DNA of 64,000 nt from Novosphingobium taihuense (GCF_007830315.1 NZ_VLKJ01000004.1:1-64000), one strand, 5' to 3'. Counted from the stretch's first letter, positions 1 to 11,502 are shown. The notes: a model not told the origin generated them from the sequence alone. Made by a program: numbers and translations.

Positions 1-115
1 CTGGTGACCATAGCGTCCGTGCCCCACCCGATCCCATCTCGAACTCGGCCGTGAAACCGGACAGCGCCAATGGTACTAACGCTCAAGCGTTGGAAGAGTA
101 GGTCGTCGCCAGGCA
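1..115 (+). rRNA. rrf: 5S ribosomal RNA
   Basis: This is the 5S rRNA of the large ribosomal subunit. The conserved loop region (CCCGATCCCATCTCGAACTC, about 27-46) and complementary ends (CTGG at 1-4 with CCAG near 109-112) are both visible. The first base of the window is at or within a base or two of the 5' end. The initiator tRNA follows about 125 bases downstream, the usual order at the end of an alphaproteobacterial rRNA operon, so the 23S gene should lie just left of the window. Confidence 0.93.
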
Positions 116-241
116 TTGAAGCTTGCGGAAGTTGAGGAAACCCATTCACAAATCACCCTCCCGACAACAGACGGCCTCAAGCCGTCCGACGTCAGAAGGG
201 CGCGACAGGCAGGCCAAGCCCGCCAGTCCACACAACCCCGG

Positions 242-319
<78 letters not shown>

Positions 320-325
320 CACTCG

Positions 326-351
326 AAAGCCCCGCCTCGTGCGGGGCTTTT
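326..351 (+). terminator. Rho-independent terminator of the rRNA/tRNA operon
   Basis: A perfect GC-rich stem (AAAGCCCCGC / GCGGGGCTTT) with a 5-nt loop is followed by T residues, 8 nt after the tRNA CCA end. It should end the rRNA operon transcript. Confidence 0.9.
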
Positions 352-458
352 GTGTTTGTGTTGTGCGATTGCATCACCGGAACGGTCGAGTTGTGCGCGT
401 ACGCTAAACTTTGTGACAGTCCCTTGAGGATGCGGTATCGGGTCGTTCGTAAACGTTG

Positions 459-514
459 CCCGGCGCGGCCTTGGGAGAGGATGCGACAACGTTCGCGCCG
501 CGCCGGGTTTTATT
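459..514. terminator. Long-loop inverted repeat, possible bidirectional terminator
   Basis: A perfect 11-bp inverted repeat (CCCGGCGCGGC at 459-469, GCCGCGCCGGG at 497-507) is followed by TTTTATTT on the + strand. It lies between the rRNA operon and the 3' end of the convergent peptidase gene. The 27-nt loop is long for an intrinsic terminator, so it could instead be a backstop or an mRNA 3'-end stabiliser. Confidence 0.5.
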
Positions 515-534
515 TCTTCATCAACTTTGGACAG

Positions 535-1677
535 TCACGGTGTGAAATCGCGGATTTCTGCGACCGTCTTTGCGTCCAGCTTTCTGACGAGTGCGACGAC
601 GAGATCGACCATCTGGTCGAAGTCGCGGCGGTTGATGATGCCGGTGTGGACGTGGGTGTAGCGTGCCGGAACGACGAGATTGACCGTCGGCGCGCCGCCT
701 CCAACCGTCTGCATTTCCGCGGAATCGTCACCGTATCCCTGCACGAGATCCAGTTGCAGGGGGAGCCCTGCCTGCTTTGCGGTTGCCTTGATGAGAGCGA
801 CGAGTTTGCGGTTGGGCAGGGCGCTGCTGTCGTAGAGAAACAGGCCGGGGCCGCCACCGAGTTCAACCTGGCTTTCCTCGGGCTTGGCGCCGCCGGAATC
901 GCCGGTCACGCCGCCTTCGATGGCGATGCCGATGTCTGGTTTGACGATCGCGGTCGAGGCCCTTGCGCCGCGCAGGCCGATCTCCTCCTGAACGGTGGCT
1001 GTGAAGAAGATCTGATTGGGGTGACCGCTGGCCTTGAGACGCTCCATGGCGACGAGCAGGACGGCGCAGCCGATCCGGTCGTCCCAGGCCTTGCCGGCGT
1101 AGTTGCCGGTGCCGTTGAGATCGATGAACGGGCTGTCGGGTACGATCGGGTCGCCGGGGGCGATGCCCAGTGCAGCGACGCCTGCTGAATCACTGGCGCC
1201 GACATCGAGGAACACCGCGTCGCGCCGGATGAGCTGGCCGCGTTCCTCTTGCGGGGCGAGGTGGACGTCGCGGATCGAGCTTACCGCGCGGACCGGGCCC
1301 TTGCTGCCGAGAATGATCCAGCGCTGGCCGGCGATGGCCTGATCGAGCCAGCCGCCGAGCATCTGCATGGTGAGGAAGCCGTTTGGCGTGGTGCGGCGGA
1401 CGATGCCGCCAAGTTCGTCCATGTGCGCGGCGATCATGATCCGGGGACCGCTGCTGCCCTGGCGGGCGATGACGGAGCCGAGGCCGTCGTAGCGGATGTC
1501 GTCGGCCAGCGGCTTCATGCGCTCGACCATGATCTTGCGGACAGGCTCTTCGAAGCCCGATGGGCCGGGAGCGTCTGCGAGTTCGCGCAGCAGGTCTTTG
1601 GTGCGGTCCTGCGCGGTGGCAGGCAGGGTAACGGTTGTTGCCAGCATGGCCGCCAGCGCTACGGTCGAACGCTTCAT
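535..1677 (-). CDS. M42-family metallopeptidase, exported
   Basis: This is probably a zinc or cobalt dinuclear aminopeptidase of family M42 (glutamyl aminopeptidase/endoglucanase M type), 380 residues, near the family's usual length of 340-380. Residues 1-22 form a Sec signal peptide ending TLPATAQ, so it should act in the periplasm. The metal-binding pattern is visible: IAAHMDE near 83-89, an Asp in AWDDRIG near 199-205, the catalytic Glu pair in TVQEEIGLRGA near 229-239, and a C-terminal His in YTHVHTG. M42 enzymes trim oligopeptides, and the periplasmic form is common in sphingomonads. The gene stands alone between the rRNA operon and acs, with a 120-base gap on the acs side. The precise substrate cannot be told. 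Confidence 0.85.
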   Translation of the reverse strand: MKRSTVALAAMLATTVTLPATAQDRTKDLLRELADAPGPSGFEEPVRKIMVERMKPLADDIRYDGLGSVIARQGSSGPRIMIAAHMDELGGIVRRTTPNGFLTMQMLGGWLDQAIAGQRWIILGSKGPVRAVSSIRDVHLAPQEERGQLIRRDAVFLDVGASDSAGVAALGIAPGDPIVPDSPFIDLNGTGNYAGKAWDDRIGCAVLLVAMERLKASGHPNQIFFTATVQEEIGLRGARASTAIVKPDIGIAIEGGVTGDSGGAKPEESQVELGGGPGLFLYDSSALPNRKLVALIKATAKQAGLPLQLDLVQGYGDDSAEMQTVGGGAPTVNLVVPARYTHVHTGIINRRDFDQMVDLVVALVRKLDAKTVAEIRDFTP

Positions 1678-1797
1678 TTGCCCCCCTTGCTCCCTGACGC
1701 TGCAGTGCTGAAACGCGGTTGCCGCGGCAGGGAGGTTATCAAGGAGCGTGCGCGTTTGCGCAAGGTGGGCCGACCACCCTTGTCGGCCGTGTTCCGA

Positions 1798-3747
<1,950 letters not shown>

Positions 3748-3952
3748 GTCAGACTCTCCTCAGGATGCTTCGTCTTGCCCGGGGCTTTACCGTGGGTGAG
3801 GCCTTCGGGCTTTTAGACAATAGTCGTAGATATAAGCCGAGCGGTGCTGTGGCCGACAAGTGCCTTGCGATCAAGACTGGCGGCATGATCTTTCGAATTT
3901 GTGGGGGTCACCGCCACTTGCCGTAGGCGCGGATGCGCGCCATTTGCGAGCC

Positions 3953-4288
3953 ATGTCATTGTTTCGCGATTATCACGCTCATGTTTATTTCGATCCGCAC
4001 GAAGCGGGCGAGGCCGAGCGCCTGTGCCTGTCCATGCGCGATGCGCTGGGCGTGGCGATGGGCCGGGTGCATTCCCGCCCGGTCGGCCCCCATCCGCGCG
4101 GGTCATGCCAGATGACCATTCCGGCCGACCGCTTATCAGAGGCGTTGCCGTGGATGATGGTTCATCGCGGTAACTTTACCGTGTTCTGTCATGGCAACAG
4201 TGGCAACGATCTGGCCGATCATACGGCGCATGTGATGTGGCTCGGCGACAGTGAACGGCTGAATCTGGACCAATTCCGACCGAATTGA
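3953..4288 (+). CDS. DOPA 4,5-dioxygenase (DODA)-type protein
   Basis: This 111-residue protein belongs to the small DODA-type extradiol dioxygenase family, whose fungal and plant members open the ring of DOPA. The N-terminus FRDYHAHVYFD is the family signature, with the two iron-binding histidines. Further conserved histidines occur in VHSRPVGPHPRGSCQM and FCHGNSGND. An upstream in-frame ATG at 3860 exists, but the family begins with this motif, so the start at 3953 is chosen. Bacterial homologues are common, but their substrates are mostly unproven. It is divergent from acs. Confidence 0.82.
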   Translation: MSLFRDYHAHVYFDPHEAGEAERLCLSMRDALGVAMGRVHSRPVGPHPRGSCQMTIPADRLSEALPWMMVHRGNFTVFCHGNSGNDLADHTAHVMWLGDSERLNLDQFRPN

Positions 4289-4546
4289 TCATATTCTGCA
4301 TTCTAGCAACACTTTGTCTCGAACGCGCCCGTTGCGCGCAAAAGCATCGCCCCAGCAAGGTATTGTGCGGATCGGGACGGGGCGCATCGGGATGAAACGG
4401 GAGCATCGCAGGCCTTTTCCGGTTTTCGATCCCCGGGTTTTCTCCAGATCCCGTCGATCTGCAGTGTTCGAGACTGCTCTTCAACCTTGGCACCACGTGC
4501 GCCGCTGCTATCGTGCGCCGTGCTGTCGCAATCGCGCTGGGAAATT

Positions 4547-5269
4547 ATGCAATCTCCATCGATCGTACTGGTAGAAGACGACGGCCCGCTGCGCACACTC
4601 ACGGCGCGTGCCTTGCGTGAAAACGGCTACACCGTTCGCACGGCCGCCACGGGGGCGGAAATGTGGGTGGCTCTGGAAAGCGAGCCTGCCGACCTCGTAG
4701 TGCTGGATATCATGCTGCCGGGGACCAGCGGGATCGAATTGTTCCGCCGCCTGCGCAAACAGAGCGACGTGCCGATCATCTTCGTATCCGCCCGTGGCAG
4801 CGAGGAAGATCGCGTGCTGGGCCTTGAACTGGGCGCCGATGATTATCTGCCAAAGCCTTTCAGCACGCGCGAACTGGTTGCGCGCATCGGCGCGGTTCTG
4901 CGCAGGGGCACCAACACTGTCACCGACACGGCCGGCGACACCGGCAGCCGCAGCGGCGACATCCGGTTCGATGGCTGGACTGTTTCCATGGCCCGGCGCG
5001 AGCTTCATTCGCCGAGCGGGGCAATGGTCGATCTGACCGGAGCGGAGTTCGACCTGCTTTCGACCTTCATCAGTCAGCCGCAGCGCGTCCTTGGGCGCGA
5101 GCGCCTGATCGAACTGTCACGCACCCGTCTTGGCGACAGTTCAGACCGCAGCGTCGACGTGCTGGTCAGCCGTCTGCGCCGCAAGCTGTCGGCGGCCGGT
5201 GGCAATGCACCGATCGTCACCGTTCGCGGCGTGGGGTACATGTTCAAGGCAGAGGTGCAGCGCACCTGA
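4547..5269 (+). CDS. OmpR-family response regulator
   Basis: This 240-residue DNA-binding regulator pairs with the kinase directly downstream. The receiver domain holds the acidic pair in LVEDDG (near 8-13), the phospho-acceptor Asp in LVVLDIMLPG (near 54), Thr/Ser in IFVSARG and Lys in LPKPF. The C-terminal winged helix ends in RGVGYMFK, typical of OmpR/PhoB. The start at 4547 is chosen because the receiver fold begins there; an upstream ATG at 4487 would add 20 unrelated residues. The stop overlaps the kinase start in a TGATG arrangement, which indicates translational coupling. The signal sensed is not evident. Confidence 0.92.
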   Translation: MQSPSIVLVEDDGPLRTLTARALRENGYTVRTAATGAEMWVALESEPADLVVLDIMLPGTSGIELFRRLRKQSDVPIIFVSARGSEEDRVLGLELGADDYLPKPFSTRELVARIGAVLRRGTNTVTDTAGDTGSRSGDIRFDGWTVSMARRELHSPSGAMVDLTGAEFDLLSTFISQPQRVLGRERLIELSRTRLGDSSDRSVDVLVSRLRRKLSAAGGNAPIVTVRGVGYMFKAEVQRT

Positions 5270-6576
5270 TGCTGGCGCGCCGGTTTGGTCTGCCTGAGCG
5301 GCTGCTTGCGATCCTGCTGCTCGTCGCGCTCGTCGACTTTGCGGCGAATACCCTGCTTTTCGAACGCGCCAGCCGCTTTGCCCTGCGCGAGGACGATGCG
5401 GCTCGCGTCGCCGAGAACTTGGTCATCGCCAGCCGGGCGATCGAGCGTGCACCGGTGGCCGAGCGGCGACAGGTGGCCAAGGCGCTGAGCTCGAGCCGTT
5501 TTGCGCTCGACTGGCAGCCGTCCGGCAAGCGTCCGATCGGTTCTGTCCAGCTATCCCGTCTGCGCGAGCAGATGGTCGAGGATGCGGCAGAGCTTGGCCG
5601 TTCCGACCTTCAGCTGCATCTGAGGCCGGTGGCCGTTGCCGGAAACGTCTCAGGCTCGCTGCTCCTGCCCGATCGCAGCGTTGTGCTGTTCCAGACTTAT
5701 GCAAGCGATGCCTGGAGCCTGAACGCTGGTCGCATCCTCACGCTGATGTTGCCGACGCTGGCGCTGGTGCTGCTGGCCTGGGTGTTGTTCCGGGCAACGC
5801 TTGCCCCGCTGCGCACGCTCGTCCGCGCCTCGAAATCGGTCGGGGCAGGGCCGCCGCAGCCGCTGCCGGAGCAGGGCACCGCCGAAGTTCGCGACCTGAT
5901 CCACGCGTTCAATGAGATGCAGCAGCGCGTCTATGAATCGATGACCAATCGCACCCAATCGATGCTGGCCATCGGACACGACCTGCGCACGCCGCTTGCG
6001 CGGATGCAACTGCGCGTCGAAGGCCTCCACATTGACGAGGAAACGCGTGACGGCATGGACGCGGATCTGGGCGAGATGCGCCACATGCTCGAATCCCTGC
6101 AGGCTTTCGTCGAGACTGGCGGCTCGCGCCTGCCCGCCGAGCGTGTCGACGTTGCGGTCATGACGCAGACGCTGGTCGATACGGCGGCAGACAACGGCAG
6201 CGATGCGACATTCCACGGGCTCGAAAGCCTCGAGATCGTCGCCCGTCCGGTCTCGCTGCGGCGCGCGCTTTCGAACCTGATCGAGAACGCATTGCACTAT
6301 GCCGGAAACGTGAGGGTCACGGTGCGGCGGGACGACAGCATGGCCGAGATCGTCATCGAGGACGATGGGCCCGGCATTCCGCCAGACCGGCTTGATGATG
6401 TGCTGCAACCTTTTGTCCGACTCGACTCCGCCCGCGCCCGAGATACGCCGGGCATGGGCCTCGGGCTCGCCATCGTCCAACGCGCGGTACAGCTTGAAAA
6501 TGGCACACTGCACTTGCGCAATCGCCCCACCGGCGGCCTGATTGCGACCTTGCGCTTCCCTCTCGCGACCGGATGA
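5269..6576 (+). CDS. Sensor histidine kinase (EnvZ type)
   Basis: This 435-residue membrane kinase is the partner of the preceding regulator. It has a TM segment near 10-27, a periplasmic loop to about 150, and a second TM (ILTLMLPTLALVLLAWVLF, near 155-173). A HAMP linker, the H-box IGHDLRTPLARMQLR (phospho-His near 240), the N-box NLIENALHY and the G-boxes EDDGPGIPP and GMGLGLAIVQ follow. All catalytic boxes are intact. The short periplasmic sensor has no domain I can name, so the ligand is unknown. Confidence 0.92.
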   Translation: MLARRFGLPERLLAILLLVALVDFAANTLLFERASRFALREDDAARVAENLVIASRAIERAPVAERRQVAKALSSSRFALDWQPSGKRPIGSVQLSRLREQMVEDAAELGRSDLQLHLRPVAVAGNVSGSLLLPDRSVVLFQTYASDAWSLNAGRILTLMLPTLALVLLAWVLFRATLAPLRTLVRASKSVGAGPPQPLPEQGTAEVRDLIHAFNEMQQRVYESMTNRTQSMLAIGHDLRTPLARMQLRVEGLHIDEETRDGMDADLGEMRHMLESLQAFVETGGSRLPAERVDVAVMTQTLVDTAADNGSDATFHGLESLEIVARPVSLRRALSNLIENALHYAGNVRVTVRRDDSMAEIVIEDDGPGIPPDRLDDVLQPFVRLDSARARDTPGMGLGLAIVQRAVQLENGTLHLRNRPTGGLIATLRFPLATG

Positions 6577-6691
6577 GTGCAGCGCAACATTTCGTTACGC
6601 AACCGCGCCGAAGCAGAAAGAGACGCGTCATACTTTCGTCAGTGCTTTGACAATCCAGCAGGATTGTCTGCACCAACGAAAGGTTTCTTCC

Positions 6692-7387
6692 GTGAACGAA
6701 CTCATCGGCCGCGTATTCAGCTTCGAGAAGACTGTCTTTCCCGACAGCCGCGAACTGTTCGGCAAACTCGTCAGCGAAGGCCAATCGCCAAAGGCGCTGA
6801 TGATCTCATGTGCGGATTCGCGCATCGTGCCAGAGCAGATCATGCAGGCCCAGCCCGGCGAACTGTTCGTCTGCCGAAATGCCGGCAACATGGTCCCGCC
6901 CTACGCGACGATGAACGGAGGCGTCACGTCGACCGTGGAATACGCCGTGATGGCACTGGGCGTGCGCGACATCATCGTGTGCGGACATTCGGACTGCGGT
7001 GCGATGAAGGCGCTTTCGGCTCCCGAACTGCCTGAAGGCATGCCCAATGTCATAGCCTGGCTGCGGCATGGCGCGGCAGCGGAAAGCGTCGTCTCGAGCT
7101 GCTCGCCGCATCTGGAGATGGACGAGCGCGTGCGCGCGGTCAGCCTGCAGAACGTGATCGTCCAGCTTGACCACCTGCGCACCCATCCTTCGGTCGCGAC
7201 GGCCATCGCCAAGGGCGAGATGTCGCTCCATGGCTGGTTCGTCGACATCAGCGCGGGCATGGTGATGGGCCTTGATGGCCAGACCGGCGAATTCGTGCCG
7301 CTGCGCGATGACAAGCCGCTGCCGGTGGCGCTGCCTGCCCGCTCGCGCCGCGTGCTCGACGCCTGGACTGCCGAGGCCGCAGAATGA
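6692..7387 (+). CDS. Beta-class carbonic anhydrase
   Basis: This enzyme interconverts CO2 and bicarbonate with an active-site zinc. The 231-residue protein shows the beta-class pattern: the Cys and Asp-Arg dyad in SCADSRI, then HSDCGAM with the zinc His and Cys. The start is taken as GTG at 6692, preceded by AAAGG with 8 nt spacing. An ATG at 6542 would add 50 residues with no family resemblance and overlap the kinase. The stop overlaps the SulP start by 4 bases (ATGA), so the two are co-translated. The pairing points to bicarbonate uptake linked to CO2 hydration. Confidence 0.93.
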   Translation: MNELIGRVFSFEKTVFPDSRELFGKLVSEGQSPKALMISCADSRIVPEQIMQAQPGELFVCRNAGNMVPPYATMNGGVTSTVEYAVMALGVRDIIVCGHSDCGAMKALSAPELPEGMPNVIAWLRHGAAAESVVSSCSPHLEMDERVRAVSLQNVIVQLDHLRTHPSVATAIAKGEMSLHGWFVDISAGMVMGLDGQTGEFVPLRDDKPLPVALPARSRRVLDAWTAEAAE

Positions 7388-8919
7388 CCTCGCATGCCGC
7401 CGAAGCAGGTGAGCGCAGCGGTCCGTTCCGCTTCCTCGCCAGCGACCTGACCGCGTCGATCGTCGTTTTCCTTGTGGCCATGCCGCTGTGCATGGGCATC
7501 GCCATTGCTTCGGGCGTGCCGCCCGAGAAGGGACTGGTCACCGGGATCATCGGCGGCATTGTCGTGGGCCTGCTCGCGGGCTCGCCGCTGCAGGTCAGCG
7601 GCCCTGCTGCAGGGCTTGCGGTCATCGTGTTCGAGTTCGTGCGCGACAATGGCCTTTCGGCGCTTGGACCAGTGCTCGTGCTGGCAGGCGCGCTTCAGCT
7701 TGTTGCCGGCGTTGCCCGTCTCGGCGGCGTTTTTCGGGCCATCTCGCCTGCGGTCGTCCATGGCATGCTCGCTGGGATCGGCGCGCTGATCGTCATCGGC
7801 CAGTTTCACATCCTGTTCGACGCGAAGCCGCAGTCGAACGGGATCGACAATCTTGCCATGATGCCCGCGCGTGTCCTTGGCCTGACACCGTTCGACCTGC
7901 GCTCGACTGAACTTGCGCTGATGCTTGGCCTGCTGACCATCGGCACGATGATCGCGTGGGAGAAGCTCAAGCCTGCGAAGCTCGGCCTTCTGCCGGGCGC
8001 GCTGCTTGGCGTGCTTGCCGCAACGCTGGTGGCGTGGGGCGCAGGGCTTGACGTTGCCCGCATCGCGGTGCCGGATTCGATCGGCGCTGCCTTTGCCTTG
8101 CCCGACGGGAGCTTCCTTGCGCCGCTGACGCAGGGGTCGCTGATCGTCTCGGCCATCGCCATTGCCTTTATCGCGAGCGCCGAAACGCTGCTCTCTGCCG
8201 CTGCGGTCGACCGCATGCACGACGGCGTGCGCACCGACTACAACAAGGAACTGCGCGCGCAGGGCGTGGGCAACCTCCTGTGCGGGGTATTCAATGCCCT
8301 GCCGATGACCGGCGTGATCGTGCGCAGTTCGGCGAACGTGCAGGCCGGCGCCAAGACGCGCCTTTCGGCGGTGATCCACGGCGTGTGGATCCTCGGCTTT
8401 GTGGCTCTGCTGCCCTTCATCCTGCGCGAAGTGCCGATGGCTGCGCTGGGCGGCGTGCTGGTGGTCACGGGCTGGAAGCTGGTCAGCCTGAAGCAGGTGC
8501 GCCGTCTGTTCGAGGTTCACGGCTTCATGCCCGCACTGATCTGGGTGGCGACGTTCGTGCTGGTGGTTACGACCGACCTGCTGACGGGCGTGCTTGTCGG
8601 CCTTGCGCTTTCCGCGCTCGAACTCGTGCCGCATCTGCGAAATCTGCGCTTCAAGGTGGGCGAGACCACGATTGGCGAGACGGTGCGACTCGAACTCGAA
8701 GGCGCCGCGACGTTCCTCGGTCTGACTCGTCTGACCAGCGCTCTCGAGCAGGTTCCGCCGCGCAAGGCTGTTCACGTCGACCTCGATCGTGTCCATGCCA
8801 TGGATCATACGACGGCAGAGATGCTGACCGAATGGCTGGCACGTCGGCGTTCGCGCGGAGACGAGGTGCGGGTAACCGGACCCGATGCCATCCTGCGGCC
8901 TTTGACCCCGACCGCATGA
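7384..8919 (+). CDS. SulP-family anion transporter, probably bicarbonate
   Basis: This 511-residue inner-membrane transporter of the SulP/SLC26 family has about 10-12 hydrophobic segments and a short cytoplasmic STAS-like C-terminus near 435-505. The N-terminal DLTASIVVFLVAMPLCMGIA and the GLVTGIIGGIVVGLLAGSPL stretch (near 38-65) are family-typical. SulP proteins carry sulfate, bicarbonate or C4-dicarboxylates. Fusion or coupling to carbonic anhydrase, as here, is the known mark of bicarbonate-type members (BicA-like). Function is inferred from context rather than residues. Confidence 0.88.
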   Translation: MTSHAAEAGERSGPFRFLASDLTASIVVFLVAMPLCMGIAIASGVPPEKGLVTGIIGGIVVGLLAGSPLQVSGPAAGLAVIVFEFVRDNGLSALGPVLVLAGALQLVAGVARLGGVFRAISPAVVHGMLAGIGALIVIGQFHILFDAKPQSNGIDNLAMMPARVLGLTPFDLRSTELALMLGLLTIGTMIAWEKLKPAKLGLLPGALLGVLAATLVAWGAGLDVARIAVPDSIGAAFALPDGSFLAPLTQGSLIVSAIAIAFIASAETLLSAAAVDRMHDGVRTDYNKELRAQGVGNLLCGVFNALPMTGVIVRSSANVQAGAKTRLSAVIHGVWILGFVALLPFILREVPMAALGGVLVVTGWKLVSLKQVRRLFEVHGFMPALIWVATFVLVVTTDLLTGVLVGLALSALELVPHLRNLRFKVGETTIGETVRLELEGAATFLGLTRLTSALEQVPPRKAVHVDLDRVHAMDHTTAEMLTEWLARRRSRGDEVRVTGPDAILRPLTPTA

Positions 8920-8975
8920 TCCTCGCCCCCGCCGCCAATGGCCCTACGGCGGGGGCGACGTGATGCCAAAATGCC

Positions 8976-9010
8976 ACGGCTCCCTGTCGATAAGACAGGG
9001 AGCCGTTTTA
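8976..9010 (+). terminator. Rho-independent terminator after the CA-SulP operon
   Basis: A perfect 13-bp stem (ACGGCTCCCTGTC / GACAGGGAGCCGT) with a GATAA loop is followed by TTTA. A second GC hairpin (CCCCCGCCG / CGGCGGGGG) sits just upstream near 8929-8955. Confidence 0.88.
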
Positions 9011-9145
9011 CGTGTGACTTTCGATCTTGCAGTGCAGCAAATCGGAATGTAGGAAATATGACATCTGCAGTGACGTCGCTCCACGAGAAGCGCTCGCACG
9101 GCAGACGCAGGTGGAACGTGATAACCTATCCAGGGAGCGTTCCGT

Positions 9146-10000
9146 ATGAAGTTCCGTCTTGCCGCAGCTGTGGCACCTGTCGCCCTCGCACTCTTTGCGA
9201 CCCCCGCATTCGCTCAGGAAGCGGAAGAATCCAAGCCCGTCACCGTCTCGGGCAGCGTCGGCCTCGTTTCCGACTATCGCTTCCGCGGCGTTTCGCAGTC
9301 CGATCGCTCGCTCGCGATTCAGGGCGGCCTGACCATCGCGCATGAAAGCGGCTTCTACATCGGCACCTGGGGTTCGAACCTCGCCGGTTGGGGCACCTTC
9401 GGCGGCGCCAACATGGAGCTCGACCTGATTGCTGGTTACAAGCACACTTTCGGTGATGCTACTGTCGACGTCGGTGCGACTTGGTACATGTACCCGCGCG
9501 GCTTCGACAACACCGACTTCATCGAGCCCTATGTGAAGGTTTCCGGTTCGCTCGGCCCGGCATCGGTAACCGCAGGCATCGCCTACGCACCGAAGCAGGA
9601 AGCGCTTGGCGCATGGTATGCTGACGGCGCTGCCGCTGCTGCAGGCGTCTACACCGCACCCGGCGACAAGAACGACAACCTCTACGTCTGGACCGACGCC
9701 GCTGCCGGCATCCCCGACACCGGCCTGACGCTGAAGGCGCACGTCGGCTACTCGAAGGGCAACGAAGGCCTTGGGCCGTTCGCAACCTCGGTTGCTCCGA
9801 CCGGCGAATACCTCGACTGGTCGCTGGGCGCCGATTACGCGATCCCGGGCACCCCGCTGACGCTGGGCGTTTCCTACATCGACACCGACATCAGCGACGC
9901 TGAAGCCGCCTACCTCCAGCCGAGCTTCTCGCGCGGCCAGGACGGCACCGGTTCGATCGCCGGATCGACCGTGGTGGTTTCGCTGACCGCTGCGTTCTGA
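9146..10000 (+). CDS. TorF-family putative porin
   Basis: This 284-residue outer-membrane beta-barrel has a signal peptide (residues 1-23, ending TPAFAQ). The mature N-terminus VSGSVGLVSDYRFRGVSQSD is the family signature. Alternating aromatic strands and a final Phe (SLTAAF) indicate a barrel inserted by BamA. TorF/Gcw_chp proteins are abundant in sphingomonads and are thought to be non-specific or nutrient porins; no substrate is established. GGAG lies 8 nt before the ATG. A terminator follows directly, so the gene is monocistronic and probably highly expressed. Confidence 0.88.
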   Translation: MKFRLAAAVAPVALALFATPAFAQEAEESKPVTVSGSVGLVSDYRFRGVSQSDRSLAIQGGLTIAHESGFYIGTWGSNLAGWGTFGGANMELDLIAGYKHTFGDATVDVGATWYMYPRGFDNTDFIEPYVKVSGSLGPASVTAGIAYAPKQEALGAWYADGAAAAAGVYTAPGDKNDNLYVWTDAAAGIPDTGLTLKAHVGYSKGNEGLGPFATSVAPTGEYLDWSLGADYAIPGTPLTLGVSYIDTDISDAEAAYLQPSFSRGQDGTGSIAGSTVVVSLTAAF

Positions 10001-10025
10001 TCGGACAAGACCTGCTGGAAATGGG

Positions 10026-10056
10026 ACCCTCTCTTCCTTCGGGAAGGGAGGGTTTT
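10026..10056 (+). terminator. Rho-independent terminator of the porin gene
   Basis: The stem ACCCTCTCTTCC / GGGAAGGGAGGGT (one G-T wobble) has a tight loop and is followed by TTTT. It is placed 25 bases after the porin stop. Confidence 0.85.
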
Positions 10057-10150
10057 CCTTTTGCGGCTTGTACCGCTTGCAAACATGGCTGTGTCTTTGC
10101 GGGGAGGCGTAATCGAGCAAGTCGTCCAATGCATGCCAGCCGCTTGCCCG

Positions 10151-11502
10151 CTAGAGTTTGTAGCTGGCTTCGAGCCCTGCCATGTAGATCGGCGCTGCAG
10201 GACCGGTTTGGCGAAGGTACGCACCGGCTGTGAACATTGCGATGGAGCCGGACAGCGACAGGACGTTGCTCGCATTCCATTCCACGCCCAGCCGATCTGG
10301 TTTCCTATATGCCTTGCGGAGGAAGTCCCGGCGGGCCGGATTTCGCTGCCGGGCACGTCGTAGATGCCGTCGCGGAGCGATGCACGCCAGAAGCTCGCGG
10401 CTGAAACCTCGACGGTAAAGCCTCCACCCGCATGGATGTCGATGCCGGGGTTCACGTTGAAGATGTTGCGCGGGCCGATCGGGGTCAGTTCTCCGAAGTA
10501 GCGACCTTTGGGGAACAGCGCGTTGAAGGTTCCGAGCACGCGGTCGTCCGGGCTTTTGTCGCCACTGGCGTAGTTCGCGCGAAGGCGCAGGCGTGGTTGG
10601 AGCGTGACGTCCGGGAAGCTGATCGCAGTTTCCGTAGCCTGCGACCAGGCACGGATGCGCTGACCGGCAAAGGCGCCGCGCTGGATCATGGTTTCCCAGT
10701 TCCACGCCAGACGGACGTAAGGGCCGAGGAGGTGGTGGCCAAACAGGCGAAGCCCGAATGTGTCGCGGCGTTCCTCGCCCGTAACGGCGCCGAAACGAGC
10801 TGTCTGGTTGCGGTATCCGATCCAGTAGAGATCGAAAGCCAGGTCGGGACTGGCGCTGAGCGTGGCGTAGACAGCGCGTAGTCGCCGCCGGTCCGATGCA
10901 TGATCGTCGAAGTCTCCCGGCCCGATCTGGACAGCGCGCAAGTTCATCAGATCGAGGCGCAACCGGCCCAGGTTGGCTGTTGCACGGACACCATCGAACG
11001 GCTGCGGGATATTGGGACCATAGCGCGTGCCGACCAGACGTTCCGAACCGAGCGCGACCAGTTCCCGCCCGCCGCGCAGGGTGAGCCTGCTGTCCTCGCC
11101 GAGAGGCAGGTTCAGGTCGGCGAAGCCCTGAAGCAGGTCGACACCCGTCTCGTCGGCAGGACCGTTGCCGCCCTTCACGCCTCTGGCGAAGCCGACGATC
11201 GGCTGGACGAAGGCCCGCACCGGCCCCGCATGAAGGTCGGCGAGGGGCATCATTCGCAGCCATAGATACCCGTCGTCCGGCGCATCGCCCCAGAGGCTGT
11301 TTGCGTAGCTCTCCTGCCGTGCGCGCATCTCCAGCCCGAGTGTGAGCCGCACCGCTCCCCCCTCATCGAGCGGGAGGTTCTTCAGCCCGGCGGGCTGGAG
11401 TGACCAGTCCTCGTCATATCGCAGGTTCGTGCGCTCGGGCGCATTGGCAAGCGCGGGTGTAGCGCACGCAAGGCCGGTCAGGACGAGCAGATGGCGGATC
11501 AT
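10151..11502 (-). pseudogene. Alginate-export-family outer-membrane protein, frameshifted
   Basis: This is the last gene of the eight-gene leftward operon. The reading frame from ATG 11502 encodes a signal peptide (ending ATPALA) and an alginate_exp-type barrel up to HIGNQIGWA. The family's C-terminal end then continues in the next frame: VEWNASNVLSLSGSIAMFTA through YMAGLEASYKL, stop at 10151. The two frames join near 10283-10287, where one extra G would restore WAVEWN. Without it, the first frame runs on past the family end. It is either a real loss-of-function indel or a base-call error. The start overlaps the DUF1275 stop by 4 bases. Confidence 0.85.

Noticed and set aside
352-1188. Long + strand open frame opposite the M42 peptidase
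   Set aside because: It is antisense to a peptidase with full catalytic motifs and a signal peptide. Its translation has no domain.
6901-8808. 635-residue minus-strand open frame
   Set aside because: It lies over the carbonic anhydrase and SulP genes in antisense. High GC and codon bias create such shadows. No RBS or domain.
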